NCBI RefSeq assembly: GCF_002101375.1
Contig: NZ_CP015207.1
Coordinates: 1,604,001-1,668,000 of the forward strand
Reading direction: 5' to 3'
Length of the DNA: 64,000 bases
From: Sporosarcina ureae
GTDB taxonomy: Bacteria; Bacillota; Bacilli; Bacillales_A; Planococcaceae
Part shown: positions 19,844-30,403 of the stretch, piece after piece
How positions within the stretch are numbered: position 1 is the first letter of the stretch
How the letters are laid out: each line of letters begins with the position of its first letter
Position numbers and translations under genes: made by a program
The notes under the pieces: generated by a model
The model's input: only the letters and a program-made list of their open reading frames with translations
Databases searched by the model: none
What the model was told of the DNA's origin: nothing

Positions 19844-21304
19844 TTATTTTGCAAATCTTCCAACGCGTTGAATGATTTTTTCTTTACCGATCAGTGCAAT
19901 TGCATCTGGTAGTTCAGGACCTGATGTCTGGCCAGTCGCCACAACACGTATAGGCATGAATAGGTTCTTGCCTTTATGTCCCGTTTCTTTTTGAACTGCT
20001 TTAATAGCCGCTTTAATGGATGGCGCGTCGAAAGTTTCTAATTCTTCAAGTTGCTTCTTAAGCGAAGTCATCACTTCAGGCACTTGTTCACCAGCTAAAA
20101 TTTCCGATGCTATTTCATCATATTCCAATGTATCCTGGAAGAACTGGGCAGATAACTCGACGATTTCAGCACCAAAGCTTAATTGTCCATGATATAGCGC
20201 GATCAAATCGTGAACCCATGCTTGTTCTTCAGCAGACATATTTTCAGAAACCAATCCCGCCGCTTGTAGATGAGGCAATGTTAATTCAATTACTTCTTCC
20301 AAAGACAGTTTTTTTATATATTGATTATTCATCCACGTCAGCTTATCCGTGTCGAACATAGAAGGTGATTTTGATAAGCGAGACTCATCAAATTGTTTCA
20401 CAAGTTCGTCATGTGAGAAGATCTCCTCTTCTCCAACAGGCGACCAACCAAGCAAAGAGAAGAAATTAAACATTGCTTCCGGCAAATAACCTAAATCTTT
20501 GTATTGTGTAATGAATTGAATGATGGATTCATCACGTTTTGAAAGCTTTTTACGTTCTTCATTGACAATCAGCGTCATATGACCAAATCGCGGATGTTCC
20601 CAACCGAATACATCAAATACCATTAGTTGCTTTGGTGTATTCGTCAAATGCTCTTCTCCGCGGAAAACATGGGAGACTTTCATCAAATGATCATCGACGA
20701 CTACAGCAAAGTTATACGTAGGAATACCGTTCGTTTTAACCATAACCCAGTCACCGATGTCTTTTGATTCGAATGTTACCTCACCGCGCACAAGGTCATC
20801 AATTGTATACGTAACGTCTTTAGGAACGCGCATACGAATATTGTAAGGTTTCCCAACGGCTTCATTTTCCGCTACTTGTTCAGCTGTCAAATTGCGACAA
20901 GTGCCATCATACATAGGCGCTGCGATTCCCGCTGCTTTCTGTGCGTCACGCTTTGCTTCTAACTCTTCAGGTGTACAGAAACATTTGTAAGCATGCCCTT
21001 TTTCGAGCATTTCATCTGCATACTTCTTATACAAATCCAGACGATCCATTTGACGGTACGGCCCATATTCTCCGCCAATATCAATTGATTCGTCATGATG
21101 GATACCGAGCCACGTCAAATTTTCAAGTTGTGACAGCTCACCACTTTCAATATTTCGTGCTGTATCCGTATCTTCAATACGAACAATGAATTTCCCGTCA
21201 TAGTGGCGAGCGAACAAATAGTTGAATAACGCGGTCCGCGCGCCACCAATATGTAGTTGGCCTGTTGGACTTGGTGCATAACGCACTCGTACTTCTTGTG
21301 TCAT
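19844..21304 (-). CDS. gltX: Glutamyl-tRNA synthetase
   Basis: The 486-residue class I synthetase has the HIGH-type motif in [18 protein letters not shown] (His18) and KLSKR ([11 protein letters not shown]) as the KMSKS equivalent. In Bacilli it is normally non-discriminating and also charges tRNA-Gln for later amidation; that property is inferred from the lineage. ATG at 21304 follows GGAGAGGT. It lies between ispF and the cysE T-box, as in B. subtilis. Confidence 0.97.
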   Translation of the reverse strand: MTQEVRVRYAPSPTGQLHIGGARTALFNYLFARHYDGKFIVRIEDTDTARNIESGELSQLENLTWLGIHHDESIDIGGEYGPYRQMDRLDLYKKYADEMLEKGHAYKCFCTPEELEAKRDAQKAAGIAAPMYDGTCRNLTAEQVAENEAVGKPYNIRMRVPKDVTYTIDDLVRGEVTFESKDIGDWVMVKTNGIPTYNFAVVVDDHLMKVSHVFRGEEHLTNTPKQLMVFDVFGWEHPRFGHMTLIVNEERKKLSKRDESIIQFITQYKDLGYLPEAMFNFFSLLGWSPVGEEEIFSHDELVKQFDESRLSKSPSMFDTDKLTWMNNQYIKKLSLEEVIELTLPHLQAAGLVSENMSAEEQAWVHDLIALYHGQLSFGAEIVELSAQFFQDTLEYDEIASEILAGEQVPEVMTSLKKQLEELETFDAPSIKAAIKAVQKETGHKGKNLFMPIRVVATGQTSGPELPDAIALIGKEKIIQRVGRFAK

Positions 21305-21387
21305 ATGATTTACCTCTCCGTTTCAAATTGATTACGTTCTTATATAATTTCCTATCTATTTTAGCACTGTAGAGGATGTTTTGAAAG

Positions 21388-21867
21388 TTACTGGTTTTTC
21401 ATTAGTAAAATCGTTGCCATCGCTGCGATTCCTTCTTCGCGCCCAGGGAAACCTAGACGTTCCGTAGTCGTAGCTTTCACGTTCACTTGCGACAGATCCG
21501 CTTCAAGCAATTCCGCCACGCGTTCACGGATATCCCCAATATATGGTGCCATTTTCGGGCGCTGCGCAATAATCGTACAATCAATATTACCTAGACGATA
21601 ACCTTCTTCTTTTACCATCGCCCACACTTTTTCCAATAAAACAGCAGAATCGGCGTCTTTAAACGCATCATCCGTATCAGGGAAATGTGTGCCAATATCC
21701 ACTTTACCAATTGCACCAAGTGCAGCGTCTGTTACGGTATGCAACAACACATCCGCATCGGAGTGACCAATCAATCCTTTTGTGTGCGGAATGGTGATAC
21801 CGCCGATAATAAGTGGTCTACCTTCTTCAAATGCATGTACATCAAAACCTTGTCCAATTCGAAACAT
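21388..21867 (-). CDS. ispF: 2-C-methyl-D-erythritol 2,4-cyclodiphosphate synthase
   Basis: This MEP-pathway enzyme cyclises CDP-methylerythritol phosphate. The 159 residues contain the metal-binding GQGFDVHAF near the N-terminus, [18 protein letters not shown] and a [18 protein letters not shown]-terminal signature. ATG at 21867 (MFRIGQG) is preceded by TAGGAGGAA. The longer frame from 21909 adds 14 unrelated residues. It is 13 bp downstream of ispD, which makes its substrate's precursor. Confidence 0.96.
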   Translation of the reverse strand: MFRIGQGFDVHAFEEGRPLIIGGITIPHTKGLIGHSDADVLLHTVTDAALGAIGKVDIGTHFPDTDDAFKDADSAVLLEKVWAMVKEEGYRLGNIDCTIIAQRPKMAPYIGDIRERVAELLEADLSQVNVKATTTERLGFPGREEGIAAMATILLMKNQ

Positions 21868-21880
21868 GTGATTATTCCTC

Positions 21881-22570
21881 CTACTTTCTTCTGGCCAGTA
21901 AGATTTCACCTATAGCCAGATCTTCCTGGGTTGTCATTTTTACATTGTCATATGAACTTTCCACCACTTGGACTTCGTGACCAATCCGTTCCACTAGCAT
22001 GGATTCATCCGTGCCCAGGAAACCGTCTTGAATGGCCGAGTCAGAGGCTTCTTTAAGCAATTTATATTGAAATGCTTGAGGCGTTTGTACAAGCCACAGC
22101 TTTTCACGATCCAACGTTTCTTTTACAGCACCAGCTTCCGCGTACTTAATTGTATCTTTCGCCTTAACTGCCGCTATAGCTGCACCTTTTTCATTAGCGG
22201 TACGCACCAGTTCGGTAATGACTGATGAATTTAAGAAAGGTCTAGCCGCGTCATGGACGAGAACAATACCTTTCTTTTCATAAGCAGAGATACAAGCCGC
22301 CACACTGTTTTGACGCTCACCACCACCCTTTACAAATGTAATAGGTTTCGCATGTTGATGCAGTTCAAGAATCTCTTCAATCACGGCTTGCTCTTCCGGC
22401 TTCACAGCCATAATGATTTCTTCACAATTGGGGTCTTCTTGAAACACACTTACTGTATGATACAAGATTGAATGCCCTCCAATTTTCAGGAAGAGTTTAT
22501 TTTGTCCAGCACCCATTCGTTTGCCGCTTCCTGCAGCAGGAATCATCACTGTATATTTCACGTTTGTCAC
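21881..22570 (-). CDS. ispD: 2-C-methyl-D-erythritol 4-phosphate cytidylyltransferase
   Basis: IspD transfers CMP to methylerythritol 4-phosphate in isoprenoid synthesis. The 229 residues show the nucleotide-binding start [13 protein letters not shown] and [17 protein letters not shown] and GTDESMLVE, all typical of the family. Start GTG 22570 is provisional: GTG 22561 is also possible and neither has a strong ribosome binding site. It begins 17 bp after yacL. Confidence 0.94.
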   Translation of the reverse strand: MTNVKYTVMIPAAGSGKRMGAGQNKLFLKIGGHSILYHTVSVFQEDPNCEEIIMAVKPEEQAVIEEILELHQHAKPITFVKGGGERQNSVAACISAYEKKGIVLVHDAARPFLNSSVITELVRTANEKGAAIAAVKAKDTIKYAEAGAVKETLDREKLWLVQTPQAFQYKLLKEASDSAIQDGFLGTDESMLVERIGHEVQVVESSYDNVKMTTQEDLAIGEILLARRK

Positions 22571-22587
22571 TCTGCTTTCTATGCTGG

Positions 22588-23676
22588 TTATCGACCCTTG
22601 GGTTTCGCAAAAATCATTCGTCCCGCGGATGTTTGCAATACACTTGTCACTACAACATCAATGGCATCCCCGATATGAGACCGACCATCTTCAATGACGA
22701 TCATTGTGCCATCATCCAAGTATGCGACGCCTTGATTATGTTCTTTGCCGTCCTTGATGACGACCACATGCATTTCTTCACCCGGAATGACTACCGGTTT
22801 TACTGCATTAGCGAGATCGTTTATGTTCAAAACTGCAACACCATGCAAATCCGATACTTTGTTTAAGTTGAAATCATTTGTTACAACTAGGCCATCCATT
22901 TTCTTCGCCAGTTTAACTAACTTTAGATCCACTTCGGCTACATTTGGAATATCTTCGTCCGTAATGAGCACTTGAGGGCCGTCATCATTTTGTAAACGTT
23001 TTAGAATATCCAGACCACGTCTACCTTTTGTTCGCTTCAACGTGTCAGATGAATCTGCTATATGCTGTAGTTCCGTCAGTACAAACTGAGGTACAACTAA
23101 AATTCCCTGTAAAAATCCTGTTGCCACTATATCCGCAATACGTCCATCGATAATGACGCTAGTATCTAATAATTTATATACATCTTTTTGTGGGGGAGTG
23201 ACAACTGGTTCTGACGATTCTTTCCTTTTTGCTGTTGTCATGCGTAAATTAGAAAATGCATTAATGAATTCTTCCCATTTTTTAAAACCTACTTGGAAAC
23301 CTAAATAACCGAGAAGAATAGACAATAATACAGGCACAACAGAAGACACTACCGGAAAACCGATAGCACTTAGTCCGAAACTGAATAAAAATGCAACGAT
23401 TAATCCTACGACTAATCCAATTGTACCGAATAATAAATCCATGATCGGTGCCTTCAGAAGTCTTTCTTCAATCCATTTAATGAAATTTACAATCGGTTCA
23501 GTTAAAAATAAGCTTAATAAAAATAGAATGATGGCTCCTATAATTGCCTCCACATACGGGTTCTCTATAATGGGGCGAGATGTAAACTCAAACATAGCGA
23601 ATAAGTACGGTAAAAATAATACACCGAGAGTTCCTCCGATTAATAAGAACGAAACTTGGACTACCTTTTTCAACAT
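22588..23676 (-). CDS. yacL: PIN/TRAM-domain membrane protein (YacL family)
   Basis: The 362-residue protein has four predicted membrane segments in the first ~120 residues. A PIN nuclease-like domain follows (DTSVIIDGRIADIVATGFL, with later acidic residues in VTNDFNLNKV), then a C-terminal TRAM-type RNA-binding domain (GVAYLDDGTMIVIEDGRSHIG). Family members are presumed RNases, but the substrate is unknown. ATG at 23676 follows AAAGGAGGTGG. It lies between radA and ispD, with no disA in between. Confidence 0.88.
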   Translation of the reverse strand: MLKKVVQVSFLLIGGTLGVLFLPYLFAMFEFTSRPIIENPYVEAIIGAIILFLLSLFLTEPIVNFIKWIEERLLKAPIMDLLFGTIGLVVGLIVAFLFSFGLSAIGFPVVSSVVPVLLSILLGYLGFQVGFKKWEEFINAFSNLRMTTAKRKESSEPVVTPPQKDVYKLLDTSVIIDGRIADIVATGFLQGILVVPQFVLTELQHIADSSDTLKRTKGRRGLDILKRLQNDDGPQVLITDEDIPNVAEVDLKLVKLAKKMDGLVVTNDFNLNKVSDLHGVAVLNINDLANAVKPVVIPGEEMHVVVIKDGKEHNQGVAYLDDGTMIVIEDGRSHIGDAIDVVVTSVLQTSAGRMIFAKPKGR

Positions 23677-23731
23677 ATTCTTCCACCTCCTTTTCTTTCT
23701 AATAGTATACAACGAATTATGGTTAGCCGCT

Positions 23732-23773
23732 TAGGTTAAGTGAGGAATTTCTGAAAATTCCTCACTTAACCTA
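23732..23773 (-). repeat. Perfect 19-bp inverted repeat between radA and yacL
   Basis: Arms at 23732-23750 and 23755-23773 are perfectly complementary, with a 4-nt loop (CTGA). Neither strand shows a U tract after the stem, so it is not a standard intrinsic terminator. It lies 66 bp past the radA stop and 56 bp ahead of yacL, where B. subtilis has disA. Confidence 0.85.
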
Positions 23774-23838
23774 CTAGGACTATTTAAATTACAGGAAAGT
23801 TTCTTATCTTTCTACTTATCCCGTTGTATAAAAATTTA

Positions 23839-25209
23839 TTATCTGAATGCCACTCCCAACGCCTCCGTTATAGTTTCAACTCCTACAACTTCAATCCCCT
23901 CCGGAACATCCCAACCACCCAGATTGGACGACGGAATGATAATGCGATCAAAACCGAGCTTCGCCGCCTCCGTAACGCGTTGTTCTATTCTAGATACCCT
24001 TCTAACCTCTCCTGTTAACCCTACTTCACCAACAAAACAATCCCGCGCCCCTACAGCCGTGTCACGATAGCTAGAAACGATACTTAGTAAGACTGCTAAA
24101 TCAATGGCTGGTTCATCCAATTTAACACCGCCCGCAACCTTAATATACGCATCTTGTGTCTGCAATAGCATCCCTGCACGTTTTTCCAATACCGCCATCA
24201 ATAATTGCACACGGTTTTGATCCAGTCCAGTCGCCATACGCTTCGGATAATTAAAACTTGATGCCGTCATTAATGCTTGAATTTCAACGAGTATCGGTCG
24301 TGTGCCTTCCATAGAAGCGACAATGGTAGAGCCCGCTCCACCTTGTGACCGCTCACGCAAAAACATTTCAGATGGATTTAAGACTTCCTTTAATCCCGCT
24401 TGCAACATTTCAAAAATGGCGATTTCATTGGTGGAACCAAAGCGATTTTTAACACTGCGTAAAATACGGTATGTATGGTGACGTTCTCCTTCAAAATTTA
24501 GTACCGTATCCACCATATGCTCAAGCAATCGTGGTCCTGCAATCTGCCCTTCTTTCGTTACGTGACCTACGAGGAATATAGCAATGTTTTGCGTCTTTGC
24601 TATACGCATTAGTTCTGCGGTACATTCACGCACTTGAGATACACTCCCTGGCGCTGATGATACTTCTGGATGATGAACAGTCTGAATCGAGTCCACAATA
24701 ACAAATCTCGGCTTCACATCGTCCACAGTTTCATTGATCATTGCGAGATCGGTTTCGGCATAAATATATAACTCGTCTGACTTCACACCTAAACGTTCTG
24801 CTCGTAACTTAGTTTGCTTAATCGATTCCTCTCCTGATATATATAGTACGCGCTGCTGTTGATTCGCAAGTAATGACGAGACTTGAAGCAATAATGTAGA
24901 TTTCCCGATTCCCGGATCACCACCGATTAATATGAGCGAGCCCGGAACGATCCCCCCTCCAAGTACGCGGTTTAATTCCTCTAATTCCGTTTTGACACGG
25001 GGCTCTTCAGCCATTTCTACCTGACTGATCGGCAAAGCTTTCTGATTCATTCTTTCCCCGTGCTGAAATGCGGCACGCGGTCCTTTTTGCACAATCTCTA
25101 CTTCTTCATCCATTGTGTTCCATTCTCCACAACCAGGGCAGCGCCCCATCCACTTAGCTGATTCATATCCACAAGAGCGGCACATGAACTTTGATTTACG
25201 CTTAGCCAT
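23839..25209 (-). CDS. radA: DNA repair protein RadA
   Basis: RadA is a hexameric RecA-like helicase that promotes branch migration in recombination. The 456 residues have an N-terminal zinc finger (Cys10, Cys13, Cys24, Cys27), Walker [11 protein letters not shown] near residue 100, the RadA-specific KNRFGSTNE and a C-terminal Lon-protease-like domain. ATG at 25209 follows AAGGAGAGAG. It is 89 bp past clpC with a terminator in between and no visible promoter, so expression probably needs read-through. Confidence 0.97.
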   Translation of the reverse strand: MAKRKSKFMCRSCGYESAKWMGRCPGCGEWNTMDEEVEIVQKGPRAAFQHGERMNQKALPISQVEMAEEPRVKTELEELNRVLGGGIVPGSLILIGGDPGIGKSTLLLQVSSLLANQQQRVLYISGEESIKQTKLRAERLGVKSDELYIYAETDLAMINETVDDVKPRFVIVDSIQTVHHPEVSSAPGSVSQVRECTAELMRIAKTQNIAIFLVGHVTKEGQIAGPRLLEHMVDTVLNFEGERHHTYRILRSVKNRFGSTNEIAIFEMLQAGLKEVLNPSEMFLRERSQGGAGSTIVASMEGTRPILVEIQALMTASSFNYPKRMATGLDQNRVQLLMAVLEKRAGMLLQTQDAYIKVAGGVKLDEPAIDLAVLLSIVSSYRDTAVGARDCFVGEVGLTGEVRRVSRIEQRVTEAAKLGFDRIIIPSSNLGGWDVPEGIEVVGVETITEALGVAFR

Positions 25210-25235
25210 ATACTCTCTCCTTATCTTAAAATACG

Positions 25236-25284
25236 AAAAGGACAGCCCGCTACGCTTTTTAAAAACTAAGCGAGCGAGCTATCC
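25236..25284 (-). terminator. Terminator after clpC
   Basis: Long, slightly imperfect arms at 25240-25255 and 25269-25284 form a GC-rich hairpin, followed on the minus strand by TTTTCGTATTTT. It begins 14 nt past the clpC stop. Confidence 0.8.
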
Positions 25285-25298
25285 GGTTTATCCTATTA

Positions 25299-27746
25299 TT
25301 ATTTTTCTGCTGCTACTGTTTGTTTTTCCGTACGTACGACAAACTGATTATCCTCTACATCAATGATTACTTTTTCACCCATCAGAACTTTACCTTCAAG
25401 TAACTCTTCAGATAATCGATCTTCTACATGTTTCTGTAATGCACGACGTAGTGGACGAGCCCCGTATTCAGGATCATATCCCTCTTCCGTAATCTTATCT
25501 TTAGCAGATTCAGTCAACACCAATTCGATGTCCTGTTCAGCCAAACGTTTTGCAAGTTCATCACTCATCAAGCTAACAATTTCACGTAAGTGCTCTTTCT
25601 CCAATGAGTGGAAGACAATCATATCATCTACACGGTTTAAGAACTCTGGTCTAAATGCTTTTTTCAACTCTGCAAGCATTTTCTCTTTCATATCATCATA
25701 ATTGGACTCGCCATCCTGAATATTAAAGCCAACGTAACGGTTTTTCTTCAATTCCGTTGCCCCTACGTTAGAAGTCATGATGACTACCGTGTTACGGAAA
25801 TCAACTGTACGTCCTTTAGAATCTGTCAGACGCCCATCTTCCAATACTTGCAATAAGATATTGAATACATCAGGGTGTGCCTTTTCAATTTCATCGAGTA
25901 GTACTACTGAATAAGGCTTACGGCGAACTTTCTCCGTTAACTGACCACCTTCTTCATAACCAACATAGCCGGGAGGTGATCCCACCAAACGAGATGTTGC
26001 ATGCTTCTCCATATACTCTGACATGTCGATACGAATCATCGCATCTTCATCACCGAACATTACTTCTGCTAACGCGCGGGCTAGTTCAGTTTTACCTACA
26101 CCAGTAGGGCCAAGGAAAATAAATGAACCAATTGGACGTTTAGGATCTTTTAACCCCGCACGTGCACGGCGGATCGCTTTGGAAATTGCTACAACAGATT
26201 CATTTTGACCAATGACGCGTTCATGTAGAATTTCTTCCATGTTAAGCAATTTAGCGGACTCTGTTTCTGCAATCTTGTCAACAGGAATTCCTGTCCACAT
26301 CGCCACAACAGATGCGATATCATTTACTGTCACTTCGGATTCAGTCTGCCCTTGCTTTTCTTTCCAAGCCGCTTTCGTTGTTTCCAATTCTTCCTTCATC
26401 TTCTGCTCTTTATCACGGTAAGAAGCAGCTTTCTCAAATTCTTGGCTTTGTACGGCTGCATTCTTCTCGGAACGGATGGCCTCAAGCTTCACCTCGAGCT
26501 CCTTTAGGTTAGGAGGAGTTGTATACGAACGCAAGCGGACTTTCGAACCCGCTTCGTCAATTAAATCAATTGCTTTATCTGGTAAGAAACGGTCCGAGAT
26601 ATAACGATCAGACATCTTCGCTGCTGCTTCAACCGCTTCATCCGTAATCTTCACACGGTGGTGCGCTTCGTAACGGTCACGCAAGCCTTTAATGATCTGA
26701 ATCGTTTCGTCTACGGATGGCTCATCGACTTGAATTGGTTGAAAACGTCGTTCAAGCGCTGCATCTTTTTCAATATATTTACGATATTCATCAAGTGTTG
26801 TAGCACCGATACATTGTAGTTCGCCGCGTGCAAGTGATGGCTTCAAGATATTGGATGCATCGATAGCACCCTCTGCTCCACCCGCACCAATCAATGTGTG
26901 CAATTCATCAATGAATAAAATGATGTTACCTGCTTGACGAATTTCTTCCATTACTTTCTTCATTCTATCTTCGAACTCACCACGGTATTTTGTACCTGCG
27001 ACAACTGTACCCATATCCAGTGTCATAACGCGTTTGTCGCGCAAGATTTCCGGTACTTCATTACTTACGACTTGCTGCGCCAAGCCTTCTGCAATCGCTG
27101 TTTTACCTACACCCGGTTCCCCAATCAGTACTGGGTTGTTTTTCGTACGACGTGCCAATACTTCAATAACACGCGTGATTTCTTTGCTTCGCCCAATTAC
27201 TGGATCTAATGTACCTTCACGTGCGATTTCAGTTAAATCTCGCGCTAAGCCATCTAATGTAGGTGTTGCTGCTGATGCAGAATTCGCTGGGTTTCCAACA
27301 GAACTTTCATCATTACCAAGCAATTGGAGTACTTGCTGGCGAGCTTTATTCAAGCTAACACCTGCATTATTCAGAACGCGTGCCGCCACACCTTCTCCTT
27401 CTCGAATTAAAGCCAATAAAATATGCTCAGTACCAATATAAGAATGTCCTAATTTGCGAGACTCATCAACAGATAATTCGATCACACGTTTTGCGCGCGG
27501 AGTATAATGAACGATCGGACCCACATCTTTAGAGCCTACGCCTACTAAAATCTCTACTTCTCGTTCAATAGTATCTGCACTCACGCTAATTGCTTCAAGA
27601 GCTTTTGCCGCGATGCCGCCGCCTTCTCGAATCAATCCAAGTAGAATATGCTCAGTACCAATAGATTCATGCTTTAAACGAATAGCCTCTTCTTGAGCCA
27701 GTTGTAAAACTTTTTGTGCACGTTGTGTAAATCGATTAAACATCAT
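25299..27746 (-). CDS. clpC: Clp protease ATP-binding subunit ClpC
   Basis: ClpC is the Hsp100 unfoldase that feeds ClpP, works with adaptors such as MecA and recognises phosphoarginine-tagged proteins. The 815 residues contain two N-terminal Clp repeats, AAA module 1 (GEPGVGKTA), a middle coiled domain with a UVR-like segment ([16 protein letters not shown]) and AAA module 2 (GPTGVGKTE). ATG 27746 (MMFNRF) is preferred because GAGGGG is 7 nt upstream; ATG 27752 would touch it. A CtsR operator precedes it. Confidence 0.97.
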   Translation of the reverse strand: MMFNRFTQRAQKVLQLAQEEAIRLKHESIGTEHILLGLIREGGGIAAKALEAISVSADTIEREVEILVGVGSKDVGPIVHYTPRAKRVIELSVDESRKLGHSYIGTEHILLALIREGEGVAARVLNNAGVSLNKARQQVLQLLGNDESSVGNPANSASAATPTLDGLARDLTEIAREGTLDPVIGRSKEITRVIEVLARRTKNNPVLIGEPGVGKTAIAEGLAQQVVSNEVPEILRDKRVMTLDMGTVVAGTKYRGEFEDRMKKVMEEIRQAGNIILFIDELHTLIGAGGAEGAIDASNILKPSLARGELQCIGATTLDEYRKYIEKDAALERRFQPIQVDEPSVDETIQIIKGLRDRYEAHHRVKITDEAVEAAAKMSDRYISDRFLPDKAIDLIDEAGSKVRLRSYTTPPNLKELEVKLEAIRSEKNAAVQSQEFEKAASYRDKEQKMKEELETTKAAWKEKQGQTESEVTVNDIASVVAMWTGIPVDKIAETESAKLLNMEEILHERVIGQNESVVAISKAIRRARAGLKDPKRPIGSFIFLGPTGVGKTELARALAEVMFGDEDAMIRIDMSEYMEKHATSRLVGSPPGYVGYEEGGQLTEKVRRKPYSVVLLDEIEKAHPDVFNILLQVLEDGRLTDSKGRTVDFRNTVVIMTSNVGATELKKNRYVGFNIQDGESNYDDMKEKMLAELKKAFRPEFLNRVDDMIVFHSLEKEHLREIVSLMSDELAKRLAEQDIELVLTESAKDKITEEGYDPEYGARPLRRALQKHVEDRLSEELLEGKVLMGEKVIIDVEDNQFVVRTEKQTVAAEK

Positions 27747-27875
27747 ATCCATTCCCCTCTTTCCTTCATCAGTGGACTATATTCTATGTTATGCAAAATA
27801 ACGCATCCATGCTTTGTTTCATATAACTATATATATTCATGTCAGTTCGCGATACAACCTAATTCGCATATTGAC

Positions 27876-27892
27876 TTTGACTATCTTTGATT
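27876..27892 (-). promoter_or_regulatory. CtsR operator upstream of clpC
   Basis: The plus strand reads TTTGACT-ATC-TTTGATT, a direct heptamer repeat with 3-bp spacing and one deviation from the CtsR consensus. It lies between mcsB and clpC, so clpC can be derepressed on its own under heat stress. Confidence 0.85.
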
Positions 27893-27931
27893 AATTATAA
27901 ATGCTATGAGTCTTTCTTGCAAAAACTTTGC

Positions 27932-29020
27932 TCATAACGGATCACTGTCTTTTTTTTGTGTAGCAGATCGTACTACGCCTAGCCGATCCCGGAATAATTG
28001 TGCACGAAGAATATCTCGTTCATCAGATGTTAACTCTGTCTCCGCGTATTGTTGGAGAAAACCTGGTTGCATGAAAATCATCAATTCATTCAAAATGTTC
28101 ATATCAATATTTTCAATGATACCTAAATCAATACCCAAACGGACGTCAGACAAACATTTTGCCGCTTCCGCTGATGGTAAAATCCGCGAATGAGTCAGTG
28201 TGCCAAGTGCTCTAAATAATCTATTCTCTAAGTGAACTTCTGACTTAGCCAATAATAATTCACGAGATTTCTTTTCATGCGCAATCAAACGCTTTGAAAT
28301 ACTCCCTAAGTCTTTCAGTATTTCCTCTTCTGATTTGCCAAGTGTAATTTGATTGGAAACTTGATAAATATTGCCTAGCGCTTCACTGCCCTCTCCGTAA
28401 CTTCCACGTACGACCATTCCAAGCCTTGATATCGCAGGAATAATTCGCTCGATTTGCTTAGTGATAGTTAATGCAGGTAAATGCATCATGACAGAAGCGC
28501 GCATTCCTGTACCTGTGTTAGATGGACAACTTGTCAAATAGCCGAATGTTTCATCGAAGGCATAGTTCAAATTCACTTCCAGTTCGCTATCCACTTGATC
28601 AGCATGCTCATATGCCTGATCTATTTGAAAGCCTGGATAAATACATTGAATGCGAATATGATCTTCTTCATTCACCATAATACTGATCGTTTCATCTTCC
28701 GACAGCAAAACCGATCCATGTTTTTTAGGATTGATCAATTGCGGACTGACCAAGTGTTTCTCGACTAAAATTTGTCTTTCAAGTGGTGACAAATCTTTCA
28801 TCGTGGTGCCTGTGAAGTGGTGATCCTGCATCGTCTCGACTGCTTGATTCAACGCTTGGCTTACACGGTTTGCATCTTCTTGTGAAGCATTTATAGGAAA
28901 TAGATGATCTTGTAAATTACGAGCTAGCCGGATTCTTGTGGATAAGACAATGTCAGCATGCTCACCTTCCGCCACCATCCAACCTGTCAGTTCTTGTTTG
29001 AAGAATTTTTCAAATGACAT
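27932..29020 (-). CDS. mcsB: Protein arginine kinase McsB
   Basis: McsB phosphorylates arginines, marking proteins for ClpCP and inactivating CtsR. The 362-residue protein belongs to the guanido-phosphotransferase fold (DIVLSTRIRLARNL near residue 25; NEEDHIRIQ; LTSCPSNTGTGMRAS; RGSYGEGSEA). ATG 29020 is chosen because GGGGGTG lies 9 nt upstream; upstream in-frame GTG and ATG codons overlap that site. It overlaps mcsA by 11 bp, consistent with McsA being its activator. Confidence 0.96.
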   Translation of the reverse strand: MSFEKFFKQELTGWMVAEGEHADIVLSTRIRLARNLQDHLFPINASQEDANRVSQALNQAVETMQDHHFTGTTMKDLSPLERQILVEKHLVSPQLINPKKHGSVLLSEDETISIMVNEEDHIRIQCIYPGFQIDQAYEHADQVDSELEVNLNYAFDETFGYLTSCPSNTGTGMRASVMMHLPALTITKQIERIIPAISRLGMVVRGSYGEGSEALGNIYQVSNQITLGKSEEEILKDLGSISKRLIAHEKKSRELLLAKSEVHLENRLFRALGTLTHSRILPSAEAAKCLSDVRLGIDLGIIENIDMNILNELMIFMQPGFLQQYAETELTSDERDILRAQLFRDRLGVVRSATQKKDSDPL

Positions 29021-29561
29021 GTTGATCATCACCCCCGTCGGACAGTTGCTGTTTCAACTGGTTCGCCTCATCCCGCAAAGTTGCCGCTTCTTCAAATCGT
29101 TCATTTTCTACAGCTTGCTGCATTTTCGTACGGATATCTTCTAGTTTTTTCTTTAAAGCAAAACGCTCATTAAGGGAAACCGGAATTTTTCCGCGGTGTT
29201 GGGTATGCCCATTATGCAATTTAGCAAACAACCTTGGTAGCTGTCCGCTGAATGCCACGTAACATGTAGCACAACCAAACTTTCCGATGTCAAGGAAACG
29301 ATGGAAGGTCAAATCACAATTCGGACATTTCGGACCATCCGGTAATCTCTCATCGGCTTTTTGTTCTGAGAATAATTCTGATCCGCCCAACCAGTGTGCT
29401 AAAAATTGTTGAATTGATAACGGTTCCTGATCCGGACTGAATGAAAATGTTTGCGAGTAAAATGCACATTTATCACATAAATGGCGCTCAGTTTTATCAT
29501 TTAAGGTTTCTTGTTTAAACACTACAGTAGCTGGTCGTTCTTTACAGTTTTCACAAAGCAT
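29010..29561 (-). CDS. mcsA: McsA, activator of McsB
   Basis: The 183-residue protein has zinc-binding CxxC pairs (CENCKERP, CDKCAF, CPNCDL, CATCYV) and a C-terminal UVR domain (ENERFEEAATLRDEANQLKQ). McsA binds metal and stimulates McsB arginine kinase activity in B. subtilis. It starts 11 bp after ctsR and overlaps mcsB, forming one stress operon. Confidence 0.95.
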   Translation of the reverse strand: MLCENCKERPATVVFKQETLNDKTERHLCDKCAFYSQTFSFSPDQEPLSIQQFLAHWLGGSELFSEQKADERLPDGPKCPNCDLTFHRFLDIGKFGCATCYVAFSGQLPRLFAKLHNGHTQHRGKIPVSLNERFALKKKLEDIRTKMQQAVENERFEEAATLRDEANQLKQQLSDGGDDQHVI

Positions 29562-29572
29562 TGAGATTCACC

Positions 29573-30043
29573 TCATTCTATCTCTTCATAAATTAATGTA
29601 ACTAACATGGCGCGAAGAATACGCGAACGTAACGCATCCCGCTCAGGTAACATATAACGCAAAGTAGCACGGCCCACCGCAGCAAGCATCAGCTTAGCTT
29701 CACGTTCTGTAATGACTTCTTCTTCAATTAAACGGATGATGACATCTTCCGCCATAGTAGAAGACGCTTCACTCTCTAAAATCTCCAACGCTTGTTCAAG
29801 TAAATCCTTTCGGGAGTTGGTACGTACCCTGTAAATCCGGATATAGCCCCCGCCCCCTCGCTTAGACTCTACGGCGTAGCCTCTTTCGACTGTAAACCGG
29901 GTTTTGATTACGTAATTGATTTGTGATGGTACGCATTGGAATTTCTCGGCAATCTCATTTCTTTTGATTTCAATAGAAGCGCTATCTTCCTCTTCTATAA
30001 TCGACTTCAAATATCCTTCTATAATGTCAGAAATATTACGCAT
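29573..30043 (-). CDS. ctsR: Transcriptional repressor CtsR
   Basis: CtsR represses clp genes and is released on heat stress through a thermosensing loop. The 156 residues start MRNISDIIEGYLKSII and have a winged helix-turn-helix with the glycine-rich wing KRGGGGYIRI (about residues 60-69), the tetraglycine thermosensor, and a helical C-terminal McsB-interacting domain. Its own operator lies 36 bp upstream, implying autoregulation. Confidence 0.97.
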   Translation of the reverse strand: MRNISDIIEGYLKSIIEEEDSASIEIKRNEIAEKFQCVPSQINYVIKTRFTVERGYAVESKRGGGGYIRIYRVRTNSRKDLLEQALEILESEASSTMAEDVIIRLIEEEVITEREAKLMLAAVGRATLRYMLPERDALRSRILRAMLVTLIYEEIE

Positions 30044-30078
30044 CTCGTCACCTCATTTCGCTCGATCTTCTAGTTGAC

Positions 30079-30095
30079 TTTGACTATCTTTGACT
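30079..30095 (-). promoter_or_regulatory. CtsR operator upstream of ctsR
   Basis: A perfect TTTGACT-ATC-TTTGACT direct repeat (plus strand) starts 3 bp past the -10 box of the ctsR promoter, where bound CtsR would block initiation. About 20 bp around this site are identical to the clpC operator region. Confidence 0.92.
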
Positions 30096-30097
30096 TG

Positions 30098-30127
30098 ATT
30101 GTATCGCAGAAATTAGGTGGGATGCAA
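30098..30127 (-). promoter_or_regulatory. SigA-type promoter for ctsR-mcsA-mcsB
   Basis: The minus strand reads -35 TTGCAT (30122-30127), an 18-bp spacer, and -10 TACAAT (30098-30103), adjacent to the CtsR operator. Confidence 0.75.
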
Positions 30128-30327
30128 TTCATTTGTTTATATGTATACCTTATTACGTCGAAAGAAAACCTATTGCTAGGTTGCCACAGTTAGCTAATGA
30201 TTATTCAATTAGTCTTGAGACAAAAACATGGCGGAGAGGTTAGCACCGTTGTCCAACGTTCCAGACGGGTACTTTCTACTTATGGTGAACTACTGTAATC
30301 TTTCTATAGTGTATTCTAAACGAATAG
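30128..30327. other. Gene-free stretch between ctsR and bioB
   Basis: I see no gene here. A 6-bp inverted repeat (30167-30182) and a G-rich segment around 30230-30280 are present, but nothing that supports an RNA gene or promoter call. Confidence 0.5.
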
Positions 30328-30371
30328 TAAAAGACTGAAGAACAGATCCTTATAGTGGATTGTCTTCAGTC
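30328..30371 (-). terminator. Terminator after bioB
   Basis: Arms GACTGAAGA/TCTTCAGTC (30333-30341, 30363-30371) are followed on the minus strand by TTTTACT. It ends the bioY-bioB unit. Confidence 0.8.
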
Positions 30372-30403
30372 ACAAAGTATACAAATAATTTTATTCATTT
30401 TAT

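Noticed and set aside
27034..27441. 135-codon frame opposite clpC
   Set aside because: Antisense shadow of the conserved ClpC AAA domain; composition follows the ClpC codons.
30200..30330. Possible small RNA upstream of ctsR (G-rich segment with short inverted repeats)
   Set aside because: No promoter or terminator pair and only weak stems. The clear hairpin nearby is explained as the bioB terminator.
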